Origin: a virus | Virus record (IMG/VR): IMGVR_UViG_3300005613_003096 | Location: 1 to 49,962 of that record | Direction: 5' to 3' (one strand) | DNA: 49,962 bases | In this document: positions 19,451-27,780 of the stretch, in pieces | Position numbering within the stretch: the first letter of the stretch is position 1 | Layout: each line of letters begins with the position of its first letter | The notes under the pieces: generated by a model | The model's input: the letters and a program-made list of their open reading frames with translations, nothing else | Database searches by the model: none | What the model was told of the DNA's origin: nothing | Made by a program: the position numbers and the translations under genes

Positions 19451-20471
19451 TACTCACTTTGGTGCAAGGTCTGATTCAAAGGTGTTTCTGGACTACTTTC
19501 TGGAAACATACGAATCACTACTGTTTCCGTATTGCGAACACAACCAAGTAAAAAATATCATACATCTCGGCGACTTCTTCGATAGAAGAAAGTATGTTAA
19601 CTTTCACACACTTGCTGAAGTAAAACGGCGATTTGTAGAACCTCTACGAGATATGGGTGTAACAGTTCATTGTCTGATTGGCAATCACGACACATACTAC
19701 AAGAACACAAACAGAATTAACTCTCTTGCAGAACTTCTCTACGGTTATGATAACTTCTATCTGTACGATAAACCACAGTCTATCAATCTCTATGGTGTTC
19801 ATTTTGGTATGGTGTCTTGGATAAATGAAGAAAACTCAGAAGAAGTGTTGGAGTATATACAGAACAGTAATGCCGAATACTTATGTGGTCATTTTGAACT
19901 GAATGGTTTCGATGTTTTTCGTGGGATTCAATTCAACGAGGGGTTTGATCCGAAACTACTTTCCAAGTTTGACAGAGTTTTCAGCGGTCACTTTCATTGC
20001 AAGCAAGCGAAAGACAACATTCTGTATGTCGGAAATCAGTATCAGATGACATTCTCCGACCTCTACGAAGAAAAAGGAATTCATGTTCTCGATACTGAAA
20101 CGAGAGATCTGGAATTCATACCAAACCCAATGCGAAAGTTTTTCAAAATCGACTATGACGATTCCAAGAACGATCCACTTCAGCAAGATTTTTCAATATA
20201 CAAAGATTGCTATGTCAAGATTCATGTTGTCACCAAAGAAAAGCCTTTTACATTCGACAAGTTTCTTGATAGGCTATACTCCTGCAATCCGGCAAATGTT
20301 TCAGTCATAGAAACAGAAGAAATTGTCATCGACGAACACGATACTATTGATTTGCAGAAAGGAACGCTTGACATTCTGTTTGATACAGTAGATACTATTG
20401 AGGGTGTTCAAGACGCAGATGCGTTGAAGACACTTCTTCGTGAACTCTATATGGAATCTCTTTCTTTATGA
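19425..20471 (+). CDS. gp47: Recombination nuclease subunit gp47 (SbcD/Mre11 family)
   Basis: A 348-residue Mn-dependent nuclease that acts with gp46 in end resection, recombination-dependent replication and host DNA breakdown. All phosphoesterase motifs are present: PIISDTHFGA, IIHLGDFFDRRK, CLIGNHDTYY, and FSGHFHCKQ. Length matches T4 gp47 (339). The stop codon overlaps an ATG (ATGA, 20468-20471) that is the remnant start of the original next gene, now displaced by an HNH endonuclease gene. Gene 46 follows after the insertion. Confidence 0.95.
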   Translation: MTKIPIISDTHFGARSDSKVFLDYFLETYESLLFPYCEHNQVKNIIHLGDFFDRRKYVNFHTLAEVKRRFVEPLRDMGVTVHCLIGNHDTYYKNTNRINSLAELLYGYDNFYLYDKPQSINLYGVHFGMVSWINEENSEEVLEYIQNSNAEYLCGHFELNGFDVFRGIQFNEGFDPKLLSKFDRVFSGHFHCKQAKDNILYVGNQYQMTFSDLYEEKGIHVLDTETRDLEFIPNPMRKFFKIDYDDSKNDPLQQDFSIYKDCYVKIHVVTKEKPFTFDKFLDRLYSCNPANVSVIETEEIVIDEHDTIDLQKGTLDILFDTVDTIEGVQDADALKTLLRELYMESLSL

Positions 20472-20536
20472 ATATCTTTGTTTTAGATGATAGACCGTCA
20501 ATTGCTGCCAGATACCATTGCGATTCCATTCTTTAA
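20468..20536 (+). pseudogene. Remnant 5' end of the gene now starting at 21016
   Basis: A 22-codon frame starts in an ATGA overlap with the gene 47 stop, the coupling style used throughout this genome. It reads MNIFVLDDRPSIAARYHCD then SIL and stop. This aligns without gaps to the first 19 residues of the protein at 21016 (MNIFCLSYNPIECAEFHAD): identical at MNIF, L6, P10, A14, H17 and D19. The homology ends just before the DKHV motif. The simplest reading is that this was the original start of that gene before the HNH gene was inserted. Confidence 0.8.
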
Positions 20537-20547
20537 AAATGTTTTTT

Positions 20548-20555
20548 TATAAATA
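20548..20555 (+). promoter_or_regulatory. Late promoter box upstream of the HNH endonuclease gene
   Basis: Exact TATAAATA after a T-run, 18 bases before the endonuclease ATG, with AAAGGGAGAA between. It lies inside the inserted segment, so the mobile gene brings or uses its own late promoter. Confidence 0.68.
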
Positions 20556-20573
20556 ACCCAAAAGGGAGAATTT

Positions 20574-21050
20574 ATGAAAAGTACAAAAAAGGAAGCGACA
20601 CTCTGTGGTGACAAATATTACTTTACTGGTAAACCTTGTAAACACGGACATATATCGAAACGGGTTACAAATTCTGGTAACTGTTATACTTGCCAACAGA
20701 AGGCAAGTAACAAATGCTATCATGATGCTAAAACAGATTTAAACAAACGAACGAAACAAATCTTGACAAGGATTAAACAACGGGCTAATAGACAAGGTAT
20801 TGAATTTAACTTAACAATTGATGATATTGAGTGGAATACCCATTGCCCTGTGTTTGGATTTGAGTTATCATATACCAATGCTGACAAAGATCGTAGTCCT
20901 TCAATGGACAGAATTGATCCAAATGGTGGTTATGTTAAAGGTAATGTAACTGTTATGTCTTTAAGGGCAAATCGTGCTAAATGGAACATGAATTTAACTG
21001 AGTCGAAAAAACTTTATGAATATTTTTTGTCTATCTTACAATCCAATTGA
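20574..21050 (+). CDS. HNH-family homing endonuclease inserted between genes 47 and 46
   Basis: A 158-residue free-standing endonuclease. The N-terminus has a Cys/His cluster (C11, then KPCKHGH, then CYTCQQKAS) suggesting a zinc site. The C-terminal half has the phage HNH core: THCPVFG, then SPSMDRIDPNGGYVKGNVTV and MSLRANRAKWNMN, with the D-R-I-D-P and GNV signature of this group. It is absent from this position in standard T4-type order. Its last 35 bases also encode the first 11 codons of the downstream gene in another frame. Own late promoter and ribosome site (AAAGGGAG). Its cleavage site is probably the homologous uninserted 5' end of the downstream gene. Confidence 0.85.
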   Translation: MKSTKKEATLCGDKYYFTGKPCKHGHISKRVTNSGNCYTCQQKASNKCYHDAKTDLNKRTKQILTRIKQRANRQGIEFNLTIDDIEWNTHCPVFGFELSYTNADKDRSPSMDRIDPNGGYVKGNVTVMSLRANRAKWNMNLTESKKLYEYFLSILQSN

Positions 21051-21582
21051 GTGCGCGGAGTTTCACGCGGACAAACACGTAATAAAGATGATTGTCGAAA
21101 CTGCACAACTCTTGTGTACGGCTCATCGGGTATGTGATGGTGTTCCTGTTATCGTTCATGGAAAACGAAAACACACCGAGTACCGTCTTTCTGACGGAAG
21201 AGATCGATTTTTGTATAAGGCATCTTTTGTGAACCACCCGTGTAATGTTTGGGTGCGTACTTCAAAGGCAAATTATACATGGCTATCAGATCTTGGTGTA
21301 AATCTCGTATACGAATACACCAGACGTTACCATAAGATTCACAAGACAGAATCCCTTATTCAAATCCTTCATGATACACCACCGCAAAATATTCCAGACA
21401 TTGGATTGACGCCATTTGCGCAAGCAATGCCAGATCAATACAAAAATCATGACGCGGTGACAGCGTATCGGCAATATTACATCAACGAAAAGAAAAGATT
21501 TGCAACATGGAAAACACAAACACCGGACTGGTGGAGTGTAGGAGAAGTGAATGATCGTATTCCAGAAACTTCGGTATCGTAA
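21016..21582 (+). CDS. Conserved phage hypothetical protein, MNIF...DKHVIKM family
   Basis: A 188-residue protein of a family common in T4-like and other phages, sometimes annotated as pyrimidine-dimer glycosylase-like without firm proof. The hallmark N-terminus is HADKHVIKMIVETAQLLCTA; further conserved-looking parts are HPCNVWVRTSKANYTWL and FAQAMPDQY...AVTAYRQYY. Its first 11 codons lie within the HNH gene, and an older version of its N-terminus survives upstream at 20468. No ribosome site is obvious before 21016, so translation may depend on ribosomes coming from the HNH gene. It overlaps gene 46 by 32 bases. Function not assigned. Confidence 0.75.
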   Translation: MNIFCLSYNPIECAEFHADKHVIKMIVETAQLLCTAHRVCDGVPVIVHGKRKHTEYRLSDGRDRFLYKASFVNHPCNVWVRTSKANYTWLSDLGVNLVYEYTRRYHKIHKTESLIQILHDTPPQNIPDIGLTPFAQAMPDQYKNHDAVTAYRQYYINEKKRFATWKTQTPDWWSVGEVNDRIPETSVS

Positions 21583-23257
21583 TTTTATCTCTACCGGAAA
21601 TTATTTCAATGAGATAAACTTTCTTCGACACAAAACGACTCTGGTATGTGGTGAAAACGGTGCAGGCAAATCGACAATGCTCGATGCACTTACTTATGTC
21701 TTGTTTGGCAAAAGTTTTCGTGGTATTAATATTCCCCAATTGGTAAACAGTATCAATGATAAACAAAGCATCGTAGAGATCGAATTTGTAATTGGAGATC
21801 ATGAGTATCTTGTTCGTCGTGGTCAAAAACCAAAGGTATTTGAGATTTTCAAAGACGGTTCTCTAATCGATCAAGACTCCACAACAAAAGACTATCAACG
21901 AGTTCTGGAAGAACAGATACTCAAGATGTCGTACAAGTCGTTTTGTCAAATTGTAATTCTTGGCTCATCGAACTACATTCCGTTTATGAAAATGACGGCA
22001 GCCGATCGACGATCAGTTGTCGAAACGCTGTTGGATATTGATGTATTTTCATCAATGAATCAGATTCTCAAGTACCGAAACGGAGCAATCAAAGATTCTA
22101 TTCGTGACACAGAATATAAAATTGATCTGCTCAAGACGAAGATAGTTGAAAAAGAAAAGCACATTCGAGATATCGAATCTCGTTCTCAAACATCACATGA
22201 CCTACATAAAAAGGAAGTTGAAGAAACGAAGCGATCCATAACGCAGTATGAAAAAGAAAGAGAAACACTTGAAAGTCAAAGACAAGAACTTCTTTCTGAG
22301 ATAGCCGATCTTTCTAAAATCAACGAAACTCTTTCGGATCTACAAACCCACTCGCGGTATACCAAGAAAGAAATTGCGGATCTTCAGAAGCAAATTGACT
22401 TTTATAGTAAAAACAGCACATGTCCTACATGTAAGCAGAATGTTAATAACAGAGAAGACATTATTGGTGAGAGACAAGAGAAAATAAAAGAACTTGAGGC
22501 AGAACTAGAATCACTGTTAAATCAGATTGATGATTCCAAAGAATCTTTGTCCATTATCGAAAATACGGTAGACGAATCCAGAAAGATCGGAGAACTTGTT
22601 TCCGATATCAATAGCAGCATTTCATCTGCATCAAAGTACCTAGAAAAAATTCGTGCAGATATAGAACGCATTGAGAAAGAAAAACTTGAGTTTGAAGTAG
22701 AGAAACAAAATCTGAAAACACTTGCGGAACAGGGAAAAGACCTTATTCTAAATCGACTGGATTTAATAAAGAAAAAGCATACATGTGAAGAAGCTGCTTT
22801 GTTACTGAGCGATAGTGGTATCAAAGCAAAGATCATCAAACACTACCTTCCGATCATCAACAAACTTATCAATCAATATTTGACAGCAATGGACTTTTTC
22901 TGTTTATTTACACTGGATGAAAGATTCAATGAAACTATTAAGAGCCGTCATCGAGAAGAGTTTTCCTATCAAAACTTCAGCGAAGGTGAAAGATTACGAA
23001 TCGATCTTTCACTACTCTTTGCATGGAGAGAGGTCGCTAGACTACGAAACAGCACAAACTGCAATCTATTAATTTTGGATGAGGTTCTTGATTCGTCTTT
23101 GGATCAAGCAGGAACTGAAGAATTCCTGAAGATTCTAAGAAAGATGGATGAAAGAATGAACATATTCATCATCAGTCATAAATCAGATCAGTTGATGGAT
23201 AAGTTTGAGGGTACACTAAACTTTAAAAAGCGTAACAACTTTAGTGTGATGAAATGA
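21551..23257 (+). CDS. gp46: Recombination nuclease subunit gp46 (SbcC/Rad50 family)
   Basis: A 568-residue SMC-like ATPase that partners gp47. The Walker A motif is LVCGENGAGKSTMLDAL (residues about 32-48). The Q-loop region follows (SYKSFCQIVILGSSNYIPFM), then a long coiled coil broken by the zinc hook CPTC (C291, C294). Signature motif QNFSEGERLRIDLSLLFAW and Walker B CNLLILDEVLDSSLD come next, and the end has the switch His (IISHK). T4 gp46 is 560 residues. Start ATG 21551 lies inside the preceding gene. All catalytic motifs are intact. Confidence 0.96.
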   Translation: MIVFQKLRYRNFISTGNYFNEINFLRHKTTLVCGENGAGKSTMLDALTYVLFGKSFRGINIPQLVNSINDKQSIVEIEFVIGDHEYLVRRGQKPKVFEIFKDGSLIDQDSTTKDYQRVLEEQILKMSYKSFCQIVILGSSNYIPFMKMTAADRRSVVETLLDIDVFSSMNQILKYRNGAIKDSIRDTEYKIDLLKTKIVEKEKHIRDIESRSQTSHDLHKKEVEETKRSITQYEKERETLESQRQELLSEIADLSKINETLSDLQTHSRYTKKEIADLQKQIDFYSKNSTCPTCKQNVNNREDIIGERQEKIKELEAELESLLNQIDDSKESLSIIENTVDESRKIGELVSDINSSISSASKYLEKIRADIERIEKEKLEFEVEKQNLKTLAEQGKDLILNRLDLIKKKHTCEEAALLLSDSGIKAKIIKHYLPIINKLINQYLTAMDFFCLFTLDERFNETIKSRHREEFSYQNFSEGERLRIDLSLLFAWREVARLRNSTNCNLLILDEVLDSSLDQAGTEEFLKILRKMDERMNIFIISHKSDQLMDKFEGTLNFKKRNNFSVMK

Positions 23258-24855
23258 AAAAAATACACTACGAAAAAAACGACATACTAATAAATTCCGA
23301 AGAAAACATTCTGTTTGAAGAACTCCAAGAAATGACACGACAAGAGTTTGAAGAATGGATCGTTCGTCTGCGTAAGAAGATCGTAGAGGTGTGGGACGAG
23401 TATAATTATCCCCCACGAACAGGCAAATCAGAGACTGACATCATTGAGCAGTTTAACAAGATGGAATCGTATCCTGTTCATACATTTGAACACACTGACG
23501 AATTAACGAATGTCGAAAACGATGTCATCATCAATAAGAGCCGACTCGGTGTTGAGGTAGATCAGTGGTTTCCTACCATGTATAAAACTCGCATCAACTA
23601 TACGGAAAACGATACCGGCTATTCAATCTACGACTTGTTTTCAGACGACAGACATCTTTCAAGAATGATTAAGGGTGCATGGAGGCATTTCAAGAAAGAC
23701 TCCATGTATAAGCACGCACTAACTTGCATCAAGAACGACAAGAAGTATAGTGTCATCGAGACAAATTCTGGCAAAGAATGGATTGAACTGTTCTTTTTGA
23801 ACGAGAACGGAATCTTCAAAGGAAAGGACTTCATTCTTGACTCCTTTCCTGCGAACTCAAAGAGCAGCAGTTATTTTCAGATTCAAGAATCCTCATTACT
23901 GGCACTTACTGCTGATGAAGTGAAGGAAATGATCGAGAACAAGACTCTTTCGTTTCGTCACTACTCTTTTCTTGATTTGAATGAAATTTCCGACAAATAC
24001 ATCTATACTATTCGCATGTATGAAAAAGGTCATCGAATCTTTCCTCGATGCTATGCCGCGTTTCGTATTGGTTACATTCAGCCAGCGGTTAATTTTCCTC
24101 CACTGACTGCGAAATACATTTACGAAAGATACACCGATCATCTGGTAGGAAAACAGGATCGCATCATAATTTATGATCCGTCCTCGGGTTGGGGTGGTAG
24201 AATATTAGGCGCAATGTCAGTAAAAGACAATCGCAAAATACACTATATCGGTACAGATCCAAATACAGACTTGTTTTACGAGGAAGATGATGGTACAATC
24301 ATATCTCGTCACGAAAACCTCGCACACTTCTACAACAGTAAAACATATAGAGGCAATCCGTTCTTTTCCTCGCAGAATACTTGTCAGGTATTCTGCCGAG
24401 GTTCAGAAGAACTTCAACACGAACCAGAGTTTCAAAGGTATCGAGGCGGCATTGATCTGATTTTTACAAGTCCTCCTTACTTCAATCGAGAAGCATATAG
24501 CGAGGACGAGGCACAATCGTATAAGAAATATGGTTCGTCATACGAATCGTGGAGAGACGGGTTTCTATACCCGACTCTCAAGACATGCTATGAGTGGTTG
24601 CGAAATGATCGCTATTTGCTGTGGAATATTGCCGATGTAAAAATCGGTTCAAAGTACCTTCCTCTAGAAGCAGATTCTATACATATACTGGAGTCATTCG
24701 GAATGAAGTACCTGTATACTCTCAAAATGGCGCTCGAAAACATGCCTGGTAAAAATCGAATTGGTGAAGATGGACTACCAACTTGCAAAAATTTCTGCAA
24801 GGTAAATGGCAGATTTTTGAAGTATGAACCTGTGTTAGTTTTTAAAAAGGGATAA
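23254..24855 (+). CDS. DNA methyltransferase (N4-cytosine/N6-adenine type, TSPPY)
   Basis: A 533-residue SAM-dependent DNA methyltransferase. Motif I-like YDPSSGWGGRILGA is at residues 307-320 and the catalytic motif IV DLIFTSPPYFNREAY is at 401-415. SPPY is the form typical of amino-methyltransferases, often N4-cytosine. The first 250 residues have no recognisable domain and may provide target recognition. Further motifs are RYLLWNIADVKIGSKY (near VIII) and PGKNRIGEDGLPTCKNF near the end. It overlaps gene 46 by 4 bases (ATGA) and is followed 2 bases later by a glutamine-synthetase-like gene. Probably protects or marks phage DNA; the base and site cannot be read from sequence. Confidence 0.82.
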   Translation: MKKIHYEKNDILINSEENILFEELQEMTRQEFEEWIVRLRKKIVEVWDEYNYPPRTGKSETDIIEQFNKMESYPVHTFEHTDELTNVENDVIINKSRLGVEVDQWFPTMYKTRINYTENDTGYSIYDLFSDDRHLSRMIKGAWRHFKKDSMYKHALTCIKNDKKYSVIETNSGKEWIELFFLNENGIFKGKDFILDSFPANSKSSSYFQIQESSLLALTADEVKEMIENKTLSFRHYSFLDLNEISDKYIYTIRMYEKGHRIFPRCYAAFRIGYIQPAVNFPPLTAKYIYERYTDHLVGKQDRIIIYDPSSGWGGRILGAMSVKDNRKIHYIGTDPNTDLFYEEDDGTIISRHENLAHFYNSKTYRGNPFFSSQNTCQVFCRGSEELQHEPEFQRYRGGIDLIFTSPPYFNREAYSEDEAQSYKKYGSSYESWRDGFLYPTLKTCYEWLRNDRYLLWNIADVKIGSKYLPLEADSIHILESFGMKYLYTLKMALENMPGKNRIGEDGLPTCKNFCKVNGRFLKYEPVLVFKKG

Positions 24856-24857
24856 TA

Positions 24858-25817
24858 ATGGACAGTGAACCACAAACACCAACCCAAAAACAAATCAATC
24901 CATTCATGGACATGATGGTAAAAATGGAATATGTCTGGTATGATGGTGTTGACATCTGCTCTCAGACACGATACGAAAATTGGGTTCTTCATATGAATGA
25001 AGGAATGTCTCAAGAAGTAGTTTTGAGCAAATGTCCTCTTTGGAGTTATAAAGACGCAAACAATATTGATATTGGAATCAGACCAATAAAGGTCTATCAA
25101 AATCCGCTAGAAACAAGCGAAATGCCATCTTTTATTGTTTTATGCGAGAGATTCCAACTTCTTTCCGAAACATACAGCCCGATTGGTGAGAACAACAGAA
25201 CAACTCTAATTGAAAATACAGAAAGCGATCTGGAAGTTGGATTCGGTATCGAGTTTTCTCTGATTGATCGTTCAACCAATAAAATTCTTAATTCCAGTAG
25301 CAAATTTGCAGCCGACTTCGGTAAGATGTATTCTGTGGGTGCATCTTATACCACAGGAAGAAGTATCGTGGACACTTTCATTGCAGCGTGTCATATGATC
25401 CGACTTCCGATTACCGAATCGCACTCTACAAGCAAAACAACCTCATCGTGGTTTGTGGGATTCGGAATGCGAAATCCCATCGATGCAACGGACGATTTGA
25501 TTGTTGCAAAGTATATGTTGATGAAAATGACCGAAGAACTGAACATCGTGGTGGATTTCTATTGTCCTTTACGGCTATCGTTTTCTACAAAGTCGATGCG
25601 AGAAACCGATGGAGCAACAGAAAAGATCATCGATCTTTTCGACGAAAAATACTCATATAATACTATAGAAATTCCTGCGTTTGTGCGAAGAAACAACTAC
25701 AAAGGACATTTGGAAGAAACCAGATTCACAACAGCAAGCAATCCATATGAGATTGTAATGAATATTGCAAATGTTCTATATGGAGGACCTACACAGGTAG
25801 AATTAATTAAAGATTGA
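24858..25817 (+). CDS. Glutamine synthetase (GSII-type) homologue with degraded active site
   Basis: A 319-residue protein resembling eukaryotic-type (GSII) glutamine synthetase over its whole length. The beta-grasp start is MEYVWYDGVDICSQTRY, then SKCPLWSYKD, PIKVYQNPLE...FIVLCERF, VGFGIEFSLIDRSTN, YSVGASYTTGRSIVDTFIAA and FSTKSMRETDG. Several catalytic positions are changed: the first Glu of the G-F-E-x-E motif is Gly130 (Glu132 kept); the G-Q-W-E motif reads SSWF (196-199); the G-A-G-C-H-T-N motif before FSTKSMR reads CPLRLS, so the ammonium-site His is lost. It is probably not a normal glutamine synthetase; it may be a pseudoenzyme or a ligase for another substrate. Context is the DNA methyltransferase 2 bases upstream. 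Confidence 0.72.
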   Translation: MDSEPQTPTQKQINPFMDMMVKMEYVWYDGVDICSQTRYENWVLHMNEGMSQEVVLSKCPLWSYKDANNIDIGIRPIKVYQNPLETSEMPSFIVLCERFQLLSETYSPIGENNRTTLIENTESDLEVGFGIEFSLIDRSTNKILNSSSKFAADFGKMYSVGASYTTGRSIVDTFIAACHMIRLPITESHSTSKTTSSWFVGFGMRNPIDATDDLIVAKYMLMKMTEELNIVVDFYCPLRLSFSTKSMRETDGATEKIIDLFDEKYSYNTIEIPAFVRRNNYKGHLEETRFTTASNPYEIVMNIANVLYGGPTQVELIKD

Positions 25818-25876
25818 TTCAACCAAGCATTTTTTGACGACACATGAATAAAATTACCACCACAAGGAGGAATACG

Positions 25877-26665
25877 ATGAAGACTCCGCAAGGAAACAAT
25901 CATTCACAATCAAGTTGGTATGTCTTACGAAAAAAATCAATGAAGCCGATTTTTGAGTCAGGAAACCACCTTCGTGAAATGAAAAAAGTCTATTCTTCCG
26001 ATACTGGTAAGTATCTGATTGAAATTTACCCGATAGTATTTCGACAAGATAAAAGACTTTTTGCATTTACACATGCGAAAGTGATTGGTCCAAATAGTGA
26101 AATCATTACAGAAGTTTTTCGCAACGACGAAAAGTTTCCATTTCTGTTTGTAGAAAACAACATCGACGGAAATGATTACCTTCTGTGTGCAGAAGACACA
26201 CAAGCACATACTGTGGTTTGTTTGACAACTGGCGAAAGACAAGATTTTGTTTCAGAAAGAACAAAGAGGGGAATGGAATTCAGTTGGAGAAAGTTCCATC
26301 TTTCCCCGAACGGAAAGTCTATCGCTATTGAAGGAACCAGCAAACACAAACACGATGAAATCGCAGAGTATCGAGAAATACGATTCTTCGATTTCAGTAG
26401 CCCATATGATTTACCATACACGGAGATTGGAGAAAGAATTGTTCGTCCATACGAAGAAGTTATTCGTTGGGAACAACAAGGAATAGTTCTTTCGACATAC
26501 GAAGAAGTGAGAAAAAGTGACAATAAGCCATACCTTGAACTGAACCGAAAAGAAGTTCTTGCTGCCCTTAAGAATGATGATCTACAAACTCGTAGAGTAA
26601 TCTATCGATATCCTGTCGGGGAAGGAAAGGCAGAAGAAATGTTCTCGGAATGGGTTGTAAAGTGA
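25877..26665 (+). CDS. Hypothetical protein, possible beta-propeller-like repeats
   Basis: A 262-residue protein of unknown function. The frame is open from 25844, but AAGGAGGAA (25863-25871) is an excellent ribosome site for ATG 25877 (MKTPQGNNHSQSSWYVLRKK). Two stretches look like blades of a beta-propeller: MKKVYSSDTGKYLIEIYPIV and FHLSPNGKSIAIEGTSKH, each with an S-x-x-G-K-x-x-x-I pattern, and EIRFFDFSSPYDLPY. There is no signal peptide or membrane segment. It lies in the accessory block between gene 46 and rnh; no link to neighbours is evident beyond strand and spacing. Confidence 0.6.
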   Translation: MKTPQGNNHSQSSWYVLRKKSMKPIFESGNHLREMKKVYSSDTGKYLIEIYPIVFRQDKRLFAFTHAKVIGPNSEIITEVFRNDEKFPFLFVENNIDGNDYLLCAEDTQAHTVVCLTTGERQDFVSERTKRGMEFSWRKFHLSPNGKSIAIEGTSKHKHDEIAEYREIRFFDFSSPYDLPYTEIGERIVRPYEEVIRWEQQGIVLSTYEEVRKSDNKPYLELNRKEVLAALKNDDLQTRRVIYRYPVGEGKAEEMFSEWVVK

Positions 26666-26682
26666 CGAACATGTGATATAAT
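26655..26682 (+). promoter_or_regulatory. Sigma70-like promoter giving a near-leaderless transcript
   Basis: TTGTAA (26655-26660), a 16-base spacer, then perfect TATAAT (26677-26682). The expected start point is about 26689, which is the A of the next gene's ATG. No Shine-Dalgarno sequence precedes that ATG, so the mRNA may be leaderless. Confidence 0.55.
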
Positions 26683-26688
26683 GGTGCT

Positions 26689-27780
26689 ATGAGAAAAACA
26701 CTATCACTTACAGAAGAGCCGGTTTGGGACAGCACAGAACCAAACCAGTTTCTTCGATGCGTTAATTGGTATAGAACAAATGGCAAATCCACTAACTATA
26801 AGAAGTGGACGATGGAGTATTTACGCAAAAACAAAGTTGCCAAGAAAAAAATCGACCTAATCAATAAGTGTCCAAACAGCGATTTTGATACTATTGGCAT
26901 TTACTGTCGTATATCTACTCGATCAGATTCTCCAATTCCATCAGATGACGGATGGAAAACTAGATTCGATCAGATGCTTGTCCAACTCGAAGAAAAGGGC
27001 AAAAAAGCATCTACCAGAGAAATTAAAGCGGTTGTAGATACAACACCAAAGCCTTCTATTCAAGACAGAATGAAGGATCAGGTGAGTGACTACATCGAAT
27101 CTCTGAATCGAAACATCGATCGCCTTGTGTCTGCAAAAGAAACACCAGTATCAGTTGCAGATTTTCTCACCCGAAACGAAATCAAAGCACCACAGTCTGC
27201 GATGATTGCCGAAGAATTTAAAGGTCTTCTAGAAGAACTATCTTTGGCGTTGTCAGGTGAAGATGAACAGTTGAAGGAGGGGTATTCTTTTCTTCGTAAA
27301 CCTGAACTACGAAAGTTTCACAAGTATGTTGACGATATCGTACGAGTGTGCGAAGAACACTGTAGACTAAAGAATGCAACAAGAAAGCCAAGACGCAAGA
27401 AAAGCAAGACGCCAGGACAACTCACTAAAAACCTGAAGTATCAGGAAAAAAATGAGGATCTAGGTATACAGTCTATCGATCCGAGAAAGATTATTGGTGC
27501 GAAGAAAGTGATTGTATTTAATACAAAGTATAGTATACTACAGATGTACGAAGCGTCTGAGTTAGTTGATGGTATGTCGGTAAAGGGAACAACGCTTGTT
27601 GGCTTTGACGAAAAGAAATCCGTACAAAGAAAGGTACGAGATCCCAAAAAGATTCTAAAAACATGTGCGACTTCGGGTGTTCGTGCGATAAATAACGCAT
27701 ACAAATCACTTACTACAAAGGAAAGCCTGCCAACAGGCAGGATCAACGCGAACTGCGTTATACTACAGGTGTTTAGATGA
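26689..27780 (+). CDS. Hypothetical basic protein upstream of RNase H
   Basis: A 363-residue, Lys/Arg-rich protein of unknown function. The N-terminus (QFLRCVNWYRTNGKSTNYKK) is followed by helical, charged sequence. A very basic segment occurs near residues 230-243 (RKPRRKKSKTPGQL), then a C-terminal domain with GAKKVIVFNTKYSILQMYEA and SVKGTTLVGFDEKKSVQRKV. The basic linker suggests nucleic acid binding. No ribosome site is visible before the ATG, and a TATAAT box ends 6 bases upstream. The stop overlaps the rnh ATG (ATGA), which suggests co-translation with a replication gene. Confidence 0.6.
   Translation: MRKTLSLTEEPVWDSTEPNQFLRCVNWYRTNGKSTNYKKWTMEYLRKNKVAKKKIDLINKCPNSDFDTIGIYCRISTRSDSPIPSDDGWKTRFDQMLVQLEEKGKKASTREIKAVVDTTPKPSIQDRMKDQVSDYIESLNRNIDRLVSAKETPVSVADFLTRNEIKAPQSAMIAEEFKGLLEELSLALSGEDEQLKEGYSFLRKPELRKFHKYVDDIVRVCEEHCRLKNATRKPRRKKSKTPGQLTKNLKYQEKNEDLGIQSIDPRKIIGAKKVIVFNTKYSILQMYEASELVDGMSVKGTTLVGFDEKKSVQRKVRDPKKILKTCATSGVRAINNAYKSLTTKESLPTGRINANCVILQVFR

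Noticed and set aside
20525-21073. Group I intron splitting the MNIF...DKHV gene, with the HNH gene as intron ORF
   Set aside because: Only about 70 bases of the segment are not HNH coding, too few for an intron core, and the part before DKHV at 21016 is itself a full homologous N-terminus. Insertion with replacement of the 5' end explains it better.
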